DNA of 64,000 nt from Sphaerotilus uruguayifluvii (lineage in GTDB: Bacteria > Pseudomonadota > Gammaproteobacteria > Burkholderiales > Burkholderiaceae_C). The stretch is from the NCBI RefSeq assembly GCF_013294065.1, contig NZ_JABSNM010000002.1:248001-312000 (forward strand). The letters are read 5' to 3'. How positions within the stretch are numbered: the first letter of the stretch is position 1; each line of letters opens with the position of its first letter. The notes below the pieces were generated by a model. It saw only the letters and a program-made list of their open reading frames with translations, ran no database searches and was not told the DNA's origin. This document shows positions 16,204 through 24,068 of the stretch, in pieces. A program made the translations under genes and the position numbers.

Positions 16204-17292
16204 ATGGGCATGACGATGCATGATCTCGACCTGGCGCTGCTCGACGGCTGGCAGCACGGCTTCCCGCGGGTGCCGCGGCCCTTCGCGGCCCTGGCCGGCA
16301 CGCTGGGCTGCAGCGAGGCGCGGGTGCTCGAGGGCTACCGCCGGCTGGCCGCGCAGGGCGCCTTCGACCGCATCGGCGGCGTCTGGGCGCCGGGCGCGGG
16401 CGGGGCCTCGCTGCTGTGCGCGATGGCGGTCGAGCCGCCGCGGCTCGACGCGGTGGCCGCGCAGGTCTCGGCCTGCGCCGGCGTCAACCACAACTACGCC
16501 CGCGAGCACCGCTTCAACCTCTGGTTCGTGCTGACCGCGCCCGACGCCGCGGCGCTGGAGCAGGCGCTGCGCACGATCGAGGCGGCCACCGGCGTGGCGG
16601 CGCTGCGCCTGCCGATGCGGCGCGTCTACCGCATCGACCTCGGCTTCGGGCTGCGCGGCCGCCGCGGCGAGGGCGAGGGCGCGCGCTGCGCCTCGGCCGT
16701 CTCGCGCCGCGGCGAGCCGGTGGCCGCGGCCGACCGTGCGCTGGCCGCGGCGATCGAGGCCGGCCTGCCGCTGGCGAGCGCGCCCTATGCGGCGCTGGCG
16801 CAGGCCTGCGGCCGCACCGAGGCCGAGGTGCTGGCGACGCTGGAGGGCTGGCTGGCCTGCGGCACGCTGCGCCGCTTCGGCGTCGTCGTGCGCCACCACG
16901 AGCTGGGCTACGACTGCAACGCGATGACCGTCTTCCATCTGCCCGAGGACCGCATCGACGCGCATGGCGAGCGCCTGGCCGCCCAGCCCGGCGTCACGCT
17001 GGCCTACCGCCGCGCGCCGGCGCCGGGCTGGCCGTACGCGCTGTACGCGATGGTGCATGGCCGCAGCCGCGACGACACCCGCACGACGCTGGCCGCGGCG
17101 ATGCGCGCCAGCGGGCTCGACCGCGTGCCGCACGAGGTGCTGTTCAGCACCCGGCGCTACACCCAGCGCGGCGGACGCTATTTCCGCGCGCTGCCGGTCG
17201 CCGATCTTCCCGCCGCCGATGTCTCCGCCGCCGACGCTCCCGTCGCGGCGCTCCCTGTCCTTGCCCAGGAGGCCGCGCATGTGCCGGCATGA
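16204..17292 (+). CDS. nirDL: Fused siroheme decarboxylase NirD-NirL
   Basis: This 362-residue protein joins two AsnC/Lrp-like halves that are separate genes (nirD, nirL) in many denitrifiers. The N-terminal half (1-165) has a winged helix and VNHNYAREHRFNLWFVL. The C-terminal half (about 175-340) has FGVVVRHHELGYDCNAMTVF and YRRAPAPGWPYALYAMVHGRS, the L/H-type signature. With NirG and NirH it decarboxylates siroheme to 12,18-didecarboxysiroheme in the cytoplasm. The GGGGGAGGGA before ATG 16204 is a strong ribosome-binding site. Confidence 0.92.
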   Translation: MGMTMHDLDLALLDGWQHGFPRVPRPFAALAGTLGCSEARVLEGYRRLAAQGAFDRIGGVWAPGAGGASLLCAMAVEPPRLDAVAAQVSACAGVNHNYAREHRFNLWFVLTAPDAAALEQALRTIEAATGVAALRLPMRRVYRIDLGFGLRGRRGEGEGARCASAVSRRGEPVAAADRALAAAIEAGLPLASAPYAALAQACGRTEAEVLATLEGWLACGTLRRFGVVVRHHELGYDCNAMTVFHLPEDRIDAHGERLAAQPGVTLAYRRAPAPGWPYALYAMVHGRSRDDTRTTLAAAMRASGLDRVPHEVLFSTRRYTQRGGRYFRALPVADLPAADVSAADAPVAALPVLAQEAAHVPA

Positions 17293-17797
17293 ATCCTCTG
17301 GCGCCGGCGCGACGGCGGCGTCCGCGCTGCCGGCCTCGCGGCCGCCCGACCGCACCGACCTGCGCCTGATCGCCCATCTGCACGGCGGATTCCCGCTGTG
17401 CGACCGCCCCTTCGCTGCCGTCGGCGAGGCGCTGGGGCTGGACGAGGATGCGGTGCTGATGCGCCTGCAGCGCCTGCTGTCGCAGGGCTGGCTGACCCGC
17501 TTCGGGCCGCTGTTCCAGATCGAGCGCGCCGGCGGGCGCTTCGTGCTGGCGGCGATGGCGGTGCCCGAGGCGCGCTTCGACGCGGTGGCCGCGCAGGTCA
17601 ACGCCTTCGAGGCGGTCGCCCACAACTACCGCCGCGATCACGCGCTGAACATGTGGTTCGTCGTCGCCGCCGAGTCGCCGCAGGCGGCCGATGCGGCGCT
17701 GGCCGCGATCGAGGCCGCCACCGGCCTGCCAGTGTTCGCCTTCCCGAAGGAGCGCGAGTTCTTCGTCGAGCTGCGCCTGCCGCTGGAGACCGTCTGA
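17279..17797 (+). CDS. nirG: Siroheme decarboxylase subunit NirG
   Basis: The 172-residue protein has one AsnC/Lrp-like domain. A winged helix (CDRPFAAVGEALGLDEDAVLMRLQRLLSQGW) precedes the D/G-type signature VAHNYRRDHALNMWFVVAA. The start ATG at 17279 overlaps the end of nirDL by 14 bp; it adds a short unconserved leader (MCRHESSGAG), so the true start may be slightly later. It is paired with the following NirH. Confidence 0.9.
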   Translation: MCRHESSGAGATAASALPASRPPDRTDLRLIAHLHGGFPLCDRPFAAVGEALGLDEDAVLMRLQRLLSQGWLTRFGPLFQIERAGGRFVLAAMAVPEARFDAVAAQVNAFEAVAHNYRRDHALNMWFVVAAESPQAADAALAAIEAATGLPVFAFPKEREFFVELRLPLETV

Positions 17798-17799
17798 CC

Positions 17800-18309
17800 A
17801 TGGCCCTGTCCGAATTCGATCGTGCCCTCATCGAGGCCACCCAGGCCGGCCTGCCCTTGGTGGCGCGGCCCTACGAGGCGCTCGGCGCGCTGCTGGGCGT
17901 GGCGGGCGAGCGGGTGCGCGAGCGCCTGGCCGAGATGCAGGCCGAGGGCCTGATCCGCCGCATCGGCGCGGTGCCGCACCACTACCGGCTCGGCTGGACC
18001 GCCAACGGCATGAGCGTCTGGGACGTCGACGATGCGCAGGTCGATGCGCTGGGCGAGCGCGTCGGCGCGCTGGCCGGCGTCAGCCACTGCTACCGCCGGC
18101 CGCGCCGGCTGCCGCTGTGGCCCTACAACCTGTTCGCGATGCTGCACGGGCGCAGCCGCGCCGAGGTCGAGCGCGAGGCCCGCGCCGTCGCCGAGCTGCT
18201 CGGCCCGGCCTGCCGCGGCCACGACATCCTGTATTCGAGCGCGGTGCTGAAGAAGACCGGCCTGCGGCTGCAGGCAGGCGCGCGCGGCGCCGTCCTGTCC
18301 GGGAGCTGA
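17800..18309 (+). CDS. nirH: Siroheme decarboxylase subunit NirH
   Basis: The 169-residue protein has one AsnC/Lrp-like domain with the L/H-type motifs IGAVPHHYRLGWTANGMSVW and CYRRPRRLPLWPYNLFAMLHGRS. It starts 2 bp after the nirG stop. It resembles the C-terminal half of NirDL, as NirG resembles its N-terminal half, so the locus encodes two matching D/G plus L/H pairs. Confidence 0.92.
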   Translation: MALSEFDRALIEATQAGLPLVARPYEALGALLGVAGERVRERLAEMQAEGLIRRIGAVPHHYRLGWTANGMSVWDVDDAQVDALGERVGALAGVSHCYRRPRRLPLWPYNLFAMLHGRSRAEVEREARAVAELLGPACRGHDILYSSAVLKKTGLRLQAGARGAVLSGS

Positions 18310-18313
18310 GTCC

Positions 18314-19552
18314 ATGTTCCGCATCAGCCAGTACCTGCGCCAGATCGCCGAGGCCGAGCGCACCGGCGTCTACCCCAGCCGCCCCGGGCGCGCGCACGGC
18401 GCGCTGCCGCCCGGCCCGGTGGTGATCTGGAACCTGATCCGCCGCTGCAACCTGACCTGCAGGCACTGCTACGCGCTGTCGGCCGACCACGACTACGCCG
18501 GCGAGCTAAGCACCGCCGAGGCGCTGGCCGTGCTGGCCGACCTGAAGGCGATGCGCGTGCCGATGGCGATCCTGTCGGGCGGCGAGCCGCTGATGCGGCC
18601 GGACCTGTGGACGCTGGTCGACGAGGCGCGCCGGCTGCGGCTGCCGGTGGCGCTGTCGACCAACGGCACGCTGATCGACGCGGCCACGGCCGACCTCATC
18701 GCCGCGGCCGGCTTCGCCTATGTCGGCATCAGCCTGGACGGCCTGGCCGCCACGCACGACCGTTTCCGCCGCATGGCGGGCGCCTTCGACCGCAGCCTGG
18801 CGGCGCTGCGCCTGCTGCATGCGCGCGGCGTGCGGGTGGGCCTGCGCTACACGATGACCGCGCTGAACGCGCAGGACCTGCCGGCGCTGCTCGCGCTGAT
18901 GCGCGCCGAGGGCATCGACAAGTTCTACTTCTCGCACCTGAACTACGCCGGCCGCGGCAACCTGCACCGGGCGGCGGACGCGCAGTTCCAGGCCACGCGG
19001 CAGGCGATGGAGGCCCTGTTCGAGCGCGCCTGGCAGGCGGCGGTCGACGGGCGGGACGAGGAGTACGTCACCGGCAACAACGACGCCGACGGGCCCTTCC
19101 TGCTGCAGTGGGCCGCCGCGCGCTGGCCGCGGTGGCAGGCGCCGCTGCGCGCCGCGCTCGAGGCCTGGGGCGGCAACGCCAGCGGCGTGCATGTCGCCAA
19201 CATCGACAACCTCGGCAACGTCCACCCCGACACGATGTGGTGGCACCACACGCTGGGCAACGTGCGCGAGCGGCCGCTCTCGGCGATCTGGCCCGACACG
19301 AGCGACCCGCTGATGGCCGGCCTGAAGCAGCGCCCGCGCCCGGTCGGCGGCCGCTGCGCCGCCTGCGCGCACCTGGCGATCTGCGGCGGCAACACCCGCG
19401 TGCGCGCGCAGCAGATCACCGGCGACCCGTGGGCGGAGGATCCGGGCTGCTATCTGGACGACGACGAGATCGGCGTGCAGGGCGGGGCGGAGCGGGTGGT
19501 GGTGACGCCGTTCAGCGGGCGGCGCAAGGTGGTGGCGGTCGTGGCGGATTGA
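18314..19552 (+). CDS. nirJ: Radical SAM heme d1 biosynthesis enzyme NirJ
   Basis: NirJ removes the two propionates of didecarboxysiroheme and forms the oxo groups of heme d1. The 412-residue protein has the radical SAM cluster CNLTCRHC at 45-52, LSGGEPLMRPDL for SAM binding, and a C-terminal SPASM-like cysteine set CAACAHLAICGGNTRVRA. It follows nirH after 4 bp and ends the nir biosynthetic operon. The usual next genes nirE and nirN are not contiguous; nirN lies 2.9 kb downstream beyond two inserted modules. Confidence 0.94.
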   Translation: MFRISQYLRQIAEAERTGVYPSRPGRAHGALPPGPVVIWNLIRRCNLTCRHCYALSADHDYAGELSTAEALAVLADLKAMRVPMAILSGGEPLMRPDLWTLVDEARRLRLPVALSTNGTLIDAATADLIAAAGFAYVGISLDGLAATHDRFRRMAGAFDRSLAALRLLHARGVRVGLRYTMTALNAQDLPALLALMRAEGIDKFYFSHLNYAGRGNLHRAADAQFQATRQAMEALFERAWQAAVDGRDEEYVTGNNDADGPFLLQWAAARWPRWQAPLRAALEAWGGNASGVHVANIDNLGNVHPDTMWWHHTLGNVRERPLSAIWPDTSDPLMAGLKQRPRPVGGRCAACAHLAICGGNTRVRAQQITGDPWAEDPGCYLDDDEIGVQGGAERVVVTPFSGRRKVVAVVAD

Positions 19553-19577
19553 GCGATCCCGGGCGTATCCGGGTGTT

Positions 19578-19596
19578 GTAATGACAACGACATTAC
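19578..19596. promoter_or_regulatory. Inverted repeat before tacA, probable autoregulatory operator
   Basis: GTAATG and CATTAC are separated by 7 bases (ACAACGA). A TATGAT hexamer follows at 19601-19606 and AGAAGGGA precedes the tacA ATG. TacA-type antitoxins repress their own promoter at such dyads; the assignment is by position. Confidence 0.6.
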
Positions 19597-19636
19597 GGCG
19601 TATGATGCGCTCTCGTGCAGCGAGAAGGGATCCGTC

Positions 19637-20457
<821 letters not shown>

Positions 20458-20579
20458 ACTGCGCCGCCTGCACGCATCAACATCCACGAGCACGTTCAGC
20501 AGATCACTGGCTACCGCATGAATGGCGAGAGATCGGCGAGCAGGGAGTCGCTCTAGACATCCATGATATAGCTGCACAC

Positions 20580-20624
20580 ATGTTGATTTTTTTGTCCTAC
20601 AATGTGGCTCCAACAAATCAACAT
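20580..20624. promoter_or_regulatory. Long inverted repeat before the 213-aa gene, candidate operator
   Basis: ATGTTGATTT (20580-20589) and AAATCAACAT (20615-20624) are perfect 10-base arms separated by 25 bases. The spacer contains TACAAT (20598-20603), a good -10-like hexamer. The repeat ends 6 bases before the ATG at 20631. The position suits control by the HTH protein encoded in the same operon. Confidence 0.55.
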
Positions 20625-20630
20625 CCAGCC

Positions 20631-21272
20631 ATGTTGCACACCAAGTCTGTTGTCATCACTGAAGAGGGTCACGTCCAGCAAGAGCTTCGCTCACTTGGAC
20701 TGACGGTCGACATTGTCACAACCATTGCCCGCAAGGTAGGTGCAGCCAAGGCTGAAGCATTGGAGATCGATCCTTCCAGTGCGCCCGGTATGCTTGCTTA
20801 CATCCATGGCGTTCGCGCCATTCGCATGGAACTGATCCCTCAAGGGTGGCGAATGAGTCGGCCGGGCAATGTGGAGTCGACTGTTAACGACACGCTTGGC
20901 ATTCAGCTCTGCTTCCAGAACGTTGACGTTGCTTGCTCGGACCGACCGCCTCAAGCCATTTCCGGTAAAGGTGGTGGCTCGCGCAAACTCATTTGCGATG
21001 GCCAGACTGAACTCTTCGATCCCAATGCGCCAGATGCTATTGATGCCATTGGTAGTGTGCCGACGGTGTGGTTCGTCTGCGTGAGTACGGATGCCAAAAA
21101 GCTTCGTGCGGAGGTTTCATGTCCGGAAGCTTTTGAGGGTAATCAATTCGAAGGATTTAGGAAGCGTATTTTTGTCGTGGATGAAGATTTGGATTGCATC
21201 CCTGGTGACATTTCAATGTCTGATGATGATGGCAATCCTGTGGAATATGAAGTCCGCATTGTGAAGAAGTGA
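20631..21272 (+). CDS. Unrecognised 213-residue protein paired with an HTH-ImmA/IrrE protein
   Basis: No family is recognised. The protein begins MLHTKSVVITEEGHVQQEL, has no signal peptide or membrane helix, and is mixed alpha/beta in appearance with an acidic C-terminal part (DEDLDCIPGDISMSDDDG). ATG 20631 was chosen because the frame upstream (to 20580) runs through the inverted repeat. Its DNA is visibly lower in GC than the neighbouring nir genes, and codon use includes many A/T-ending codons, which suggests recent transfer. It precedes the XRE-ImmA gene by 20 bp on the same strand. By analogy with HTH-metallopeptidase two-gene modules it could be the toxin or the target of the protease; that is inference. 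Confidence 0.75.
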   Translation: MLHTKSVVITEEGHVQQELRSLGLTVDIVTTIARKVGAAKAEALEIDPSSAPGMLAYIHGVRAIRMELIPQGWRMSRPGNVESTVNDTLGIQLCFQNVDVACSDRPPQAISGKGGGSRKLICDGQTELFDPNAPDAIDAIGSVPTVWFVCVSTDAKKLRAEVSCPEAFEGNQFEGFRKRIFVVDEDLDCIPGDISMSDDDGNPVEYEVRIVKK

Positions 21273-21292
21273 TGGCGGGAAAGATGTAATGT

Positions 21293-22366
21293 ATGTTTAA
21301 TGCTGGCAGGCTCACGCTTGCTCGAAAGCGCAGGCAGCTAACAAAAAAAGAACTAGCAGAGAAAGCGGGATTGACAGCGTTAACGTTGACGCGTTTGGAA
21401 GCAGGGAGCACATCTCCAAGTAGCGAAACTGTTCGGGCACTCGCTCAAGCACTTAAGTACCCTTCGGAATTTTTCTATCTTAATGATAGTGAGGCACTCA
21501 GTACCGAATCAGTAAGTTTTCGTAGTCTGTCGTCACTTACTGCCCGGCAACGTGACGCAGCTTTAGGCGCAGGAGAGTTGGCTTTCGATTTGCACGCTTG
21601 GGTGGCTAATCGTTTCGAACTCCCGCCTGTGCAAATGTTGGACTTGCGCGATGAGGATCCTGTGGCTGCGGCGGAGGCTCTGCGCACTCATTGGGGCCTT
21701 GGAGCAAAGCCGATCGAGCACATGATCAAGCTTTTAGAGTCGAAAGGTGTTCGAGTATTTTCTCTAGCGGAGCAACACAAGCATGTTGACGCGTTTTCTT
21801 GTTGGCGAGATCAGGTTCCATTTATTTTCCTGAATACTTTTAAATCTGCTGAACGTAGTCGTTTTGATGCTGCACATGAGCTTGGTCATTTGGTTTTGCA
21901 TATTCACGGTTTGACCAGCGGTGGACGCGATGTAGAAGGTGAGGCTGATGCATTTGCTTCAGCATTTCTTGTCAACAAGGGTGACTTGGTGGGGCATCTG
22001 GGGCGGGTTAATTCGTTGGCGCAGCTTGTGATTGCTAAGAAACGTTGGGGTGTATCGGTGGCTGCTTTGGCACGCACAGCAAAGAACGCAGGGCTGATCT
22101 CCGAATGGAATTATCGTGATTTGTGCAAACAAATGAGTCAGTTGGGGTATAGGACGACCGAGCCACAAGGATTGGTCCGTGAGAAGTCCATTCTGTGGAA
22201 AATGGTTTTCGATGAATTGTGGAAAGACGGCATTACAAAAGATCGTATTGCTTCTGAGCTGCATATTCCTCTCGATGAAATTGAGTCATTGGTTGGCGAA
22301 TTGATTGGTTATATGCCTCCGCCAGTTCCAAATAATAAAAGACCTGCATTGAGAATTGTTTCATAA
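21293..22366 (+). CDS. XRE helix-turn-helix and ImmA/IrrE (M78) metallopeptidase fusion
   Basis: The 357-residue protein starts with an XRE helix-turn-helix (about 5-60; TKKELAEKAGLTALTLTRLEAGSTSPS). A long linker leads to an ImmA/IrrE zinc peptidase domain at about 135-240. The motif AAHELGHLVLH carries HExxH, and 'DVEGEADAFASAFL' supplies the third ligand glutamate region. A C-terminal segment of about 100 residues (about 255-357) looks like a second DNA-binding or dimerisation part. Proteins of this class are antirepressors, stress regulators, or antitoxins in two-gene modules including anti-phage TA systems. Low GC matches its upstream partner. Confidence 0.88.
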   Translation: MFNAGRLTLARKRRQLTKKELAEKAGLTALTLTRLEAGSTSPSSETVRALAQALKYPSEFFYLNDSEALSTESVSFRSLSSLTARQRDAALGAGELAFDLHAWVANRFELPPVQMLDLRDEDPVAAAEALRTHWGLGAKPIEHMIKLLESKGVRVFSLAEQHKHVDAFSCWRDQVPFIFLNTFKSAERSRFDAAHELGHLVLHIHGLTSGGRDVEGEADAFASAFLVNKGDLVGHLGRVNSLAQLVIAKKRWGVSVAALARTAKNAGLISEWNYRDLCKQMSQLGYRTTEPQGLVREKSILWKMVFDELWKDGITKDRIASELHIPLDEIESLVGELIGYMPPPVPNNKRPALRIVS

Positions 22367-22386
22367 AACAATTTAATTTCCAAAAC

Positions 22387-22400
22387 CTGAACCAGTTCAA
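22387..22400 (+). promoter_or_regulatory. DNR/NnrR box upstream of nirN
   Basis: CTGAACCAGTTCAA has one change from the nirS box and is centred at 22393.5. A -10-like TAGAGT lies at 22423-22428. A class II start would fall at about 22435, immediately before the nirN ATG at 22436. Confidence 0.7.
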
Positions 22401-22435
22401 GGCCGCCTGCGGAGGCCGCACCTAGAGTCCGGCAC

Positions 22436-24037
22436 ATGCTGCCCCCCTTCCGTGCCGTCCTCCCCGTCTTGCTGACCTGCCTGGCCGGGCTCAGCGTTCC
22501 GGCCGCACAGGCCCAGGCTCCGTCAGCGCCCGCGGCTGCGCCCGATGCCGCCGCGCTCTACCGCCAGCACTGCGCCACCTGCCACGGCGAGCAGCGCACC
22601 GGCGGCATGGGGCCGGCGCTGCTGCCGGAGAGCCTGGAGCGGCTGCGGCCGGCCGAGGCGCAGAAGGTGATCGCCGCCGGGCGGGTCGCCACGCAGATGC
22701 CGGCCTTCGGCGCGCAGCTCTCGGCCGAGGAGATCGCCGCGCTGTCGGCCTGGATCCGCACGCCGGTGGTGCCGGCGCCGCGCTGGCGCGAGGACGACAT
22801 CCGCGCCTCGCGCATCGCCACGCCGCTGCCGCCCGACACGCCGGCCGCGCCGGTCTGGTCGGCCGATCCGATGAACCTGTTCGTCGTCGTCGAGGGCGGC
22901 GACCACCATGTCTCGATCGTCGACGGCGACCGCTTCGAGGTCATCGAGCGCTTCGCCTCGCGCTACGCGCTGCATGGCGGACCGAAGTTCACGCCCGACG
23001 GCCGCTTCGTCTTCTTCGGCTCGCGCGACGGCTGGATCACCAAGTACGACCTGTGGCGGCTGAAGGTGGTGGCCGAGGTGCGCGCCGGGCTGAACATGCG
23101 CAATGTCGCCGTCAGCGGCGACGGCCGCTGGGTGATGGCGGCCAACTACCTGCCGCACACGCTCGCGCTGTTCGACGCCGACCTGAACCTGGTGCGCACC
23201 TACGACGCCGCCACGCTCGACGGCAAGACCTCGTCGCGCGTCTCGGCGGTCTACGACGCGGCGCCGCGCAGCAGCTTCGTCGTCGCACTGAAGGACATCC
23301 CGGAGCTCTGGGAGATCAGCTACGACCCGCAGGCCGAGCCGATCCACGACGGCTATGTGCACGACCACAAGATGGGCGAGGCGATCGCCAAGCCGGGCCC
23401 GTTCGGCGTGCGCCGCACCCGGCTGGAGCAGCCGCTGGACGACTTCTTCTTCGACCCGTCATACCGCCACGCGCTCGGCGCCACGCGCCCGGGGCCGGAC
23501 GGGCAGGCGCGCGCGCAGGTCGTCAACCTCGACGTGCGGCTGAAGATCGCCGACCTGCCGATCAACGGCATGCCGCACCTGGGCTCGGGCATCACCTTCG
23601 ACTGGCAGGGCCGGCGCGTGCTGGCCAGCCCGAACCTGAAGGACGGTGCGGTCGACGTCATCGACATGACGACCTGGCAGCGCATCAGGACCATCCCGAC
23701 GCCCGGCCCCGGCTTCTTCATGCGCAGCCACGAGGCCAGCCGCTACGCCTGGACCGACTCGATGATGAGCCCGACCGCCAAGGACACCCTGACCCTGATC
23801 GACAAGACCACGCTGGAGCCGGTCGCGCGCGTGCGCGAACCCGGCCGCACGCTGGCGCACATCGAGTTCACCAAGGACGGCCGCTTTGCGCTGGCCAGCG
23901 TCTGGGAGCAGGACGGCGCGCTGATCGTCTATGACGCGCAGACGCTGAAGGAGGTCAAGCGCCTGCCGATGAGCAGGCCGGTCGGCAAGTACAACGTGTG
24001 GAACAAGATCAGCCGCTCGGAGGGAACGTCGCATTGA
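22436..24037 (+). CDS. nirN: Dihydro-heme d1 dehydrogenase NirN
   Basis: NirN is a NirS paralogue that introduces the last double bond in heme d1. The 533-residue protein has a signal peptide, CATCH at 46-50, and a d1-type propeller (LHGGPKFTPDGRFVFFGSRDGW, NVAVSGDGRWVMAANYLPHT, SHEASRYAWTDSMM). It ends KYNVWNKISRSEGTSH. The only in-frame start matching a signal peptide is ATG 22436. It is cut off from the rest of the nir cluster by the two inserted modules and has its own DNR box. The nearest GGAGG is about 20 bases upstream, too far for a normal ribosome-binding site. Confidence 0.93.
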   Translation: MLPPFRAVLPVLLTCLAGLSVPAAQAQAPSAPAAAPDAAALYRQHCATCHGEQRTGGMGPALLPESLERLRPAEAQKVIAAGRVATQMPAFGAQLSAEEIAALSAWIRTPVVPAPRWREDDIRASRIATPLPPDTPAAPVWSADPMNLFVVVEGGDHHVSIVDGDRFEVIERFASRYALHGGPKFTPDGRFVFFGSRDGWITKYDLWRLKVVAEVRAGLNMRNVAVSGDGRWVMAANYLPHTLALFDADLNLVRTYDAATLDGKTSSRVSAVYDAAPRSSFVVALKDIPELWEISYDPQAEPIHDGYVHDHKMGEAIAKPGPFGVRRTRLEQPLDDFFFDPSYRHALGATRPGPDGQARAQVVNLDVRLKIADLPINGMPHLGSGITFDWQGRRVLASPNLKDGAVDVIDMTTWQRIRTIPTPGPGFFMRSHEASRYAWTDSMMSPTAKDTLTLIDKTTLEPVARVREPGRTLAHIEFTKDGRFALASVWEQDGALIVYDAQTLKEVKRLPMSRPVGKYNVWNKISRSEGTSH

Positions 24038-24059
24038 GGCGACGCCCTCCGGGCGCCTC
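24036..24059. terminator. Hairpin between convergent nirN and norD
   Basis: GAGGCG (24036-24041) pairs with CGCCTC (24054-24059), and an inner CCC/GGG can extend the stem. It lies in the 31-bp gap between two converging genes and could terminate both. No T-run is seen. Confidence 0.4.
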
Positions 24060-24068
24060 CGCACGGCT

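Noticed and set aside
20458-20555. In-frame extension after the tacT stop (a 32-codon tail ending at TAG 20553-20555)
   Set aside because: TacT has a normal length without it. The tail has no recognised match and could be chance or a decayed remnant.
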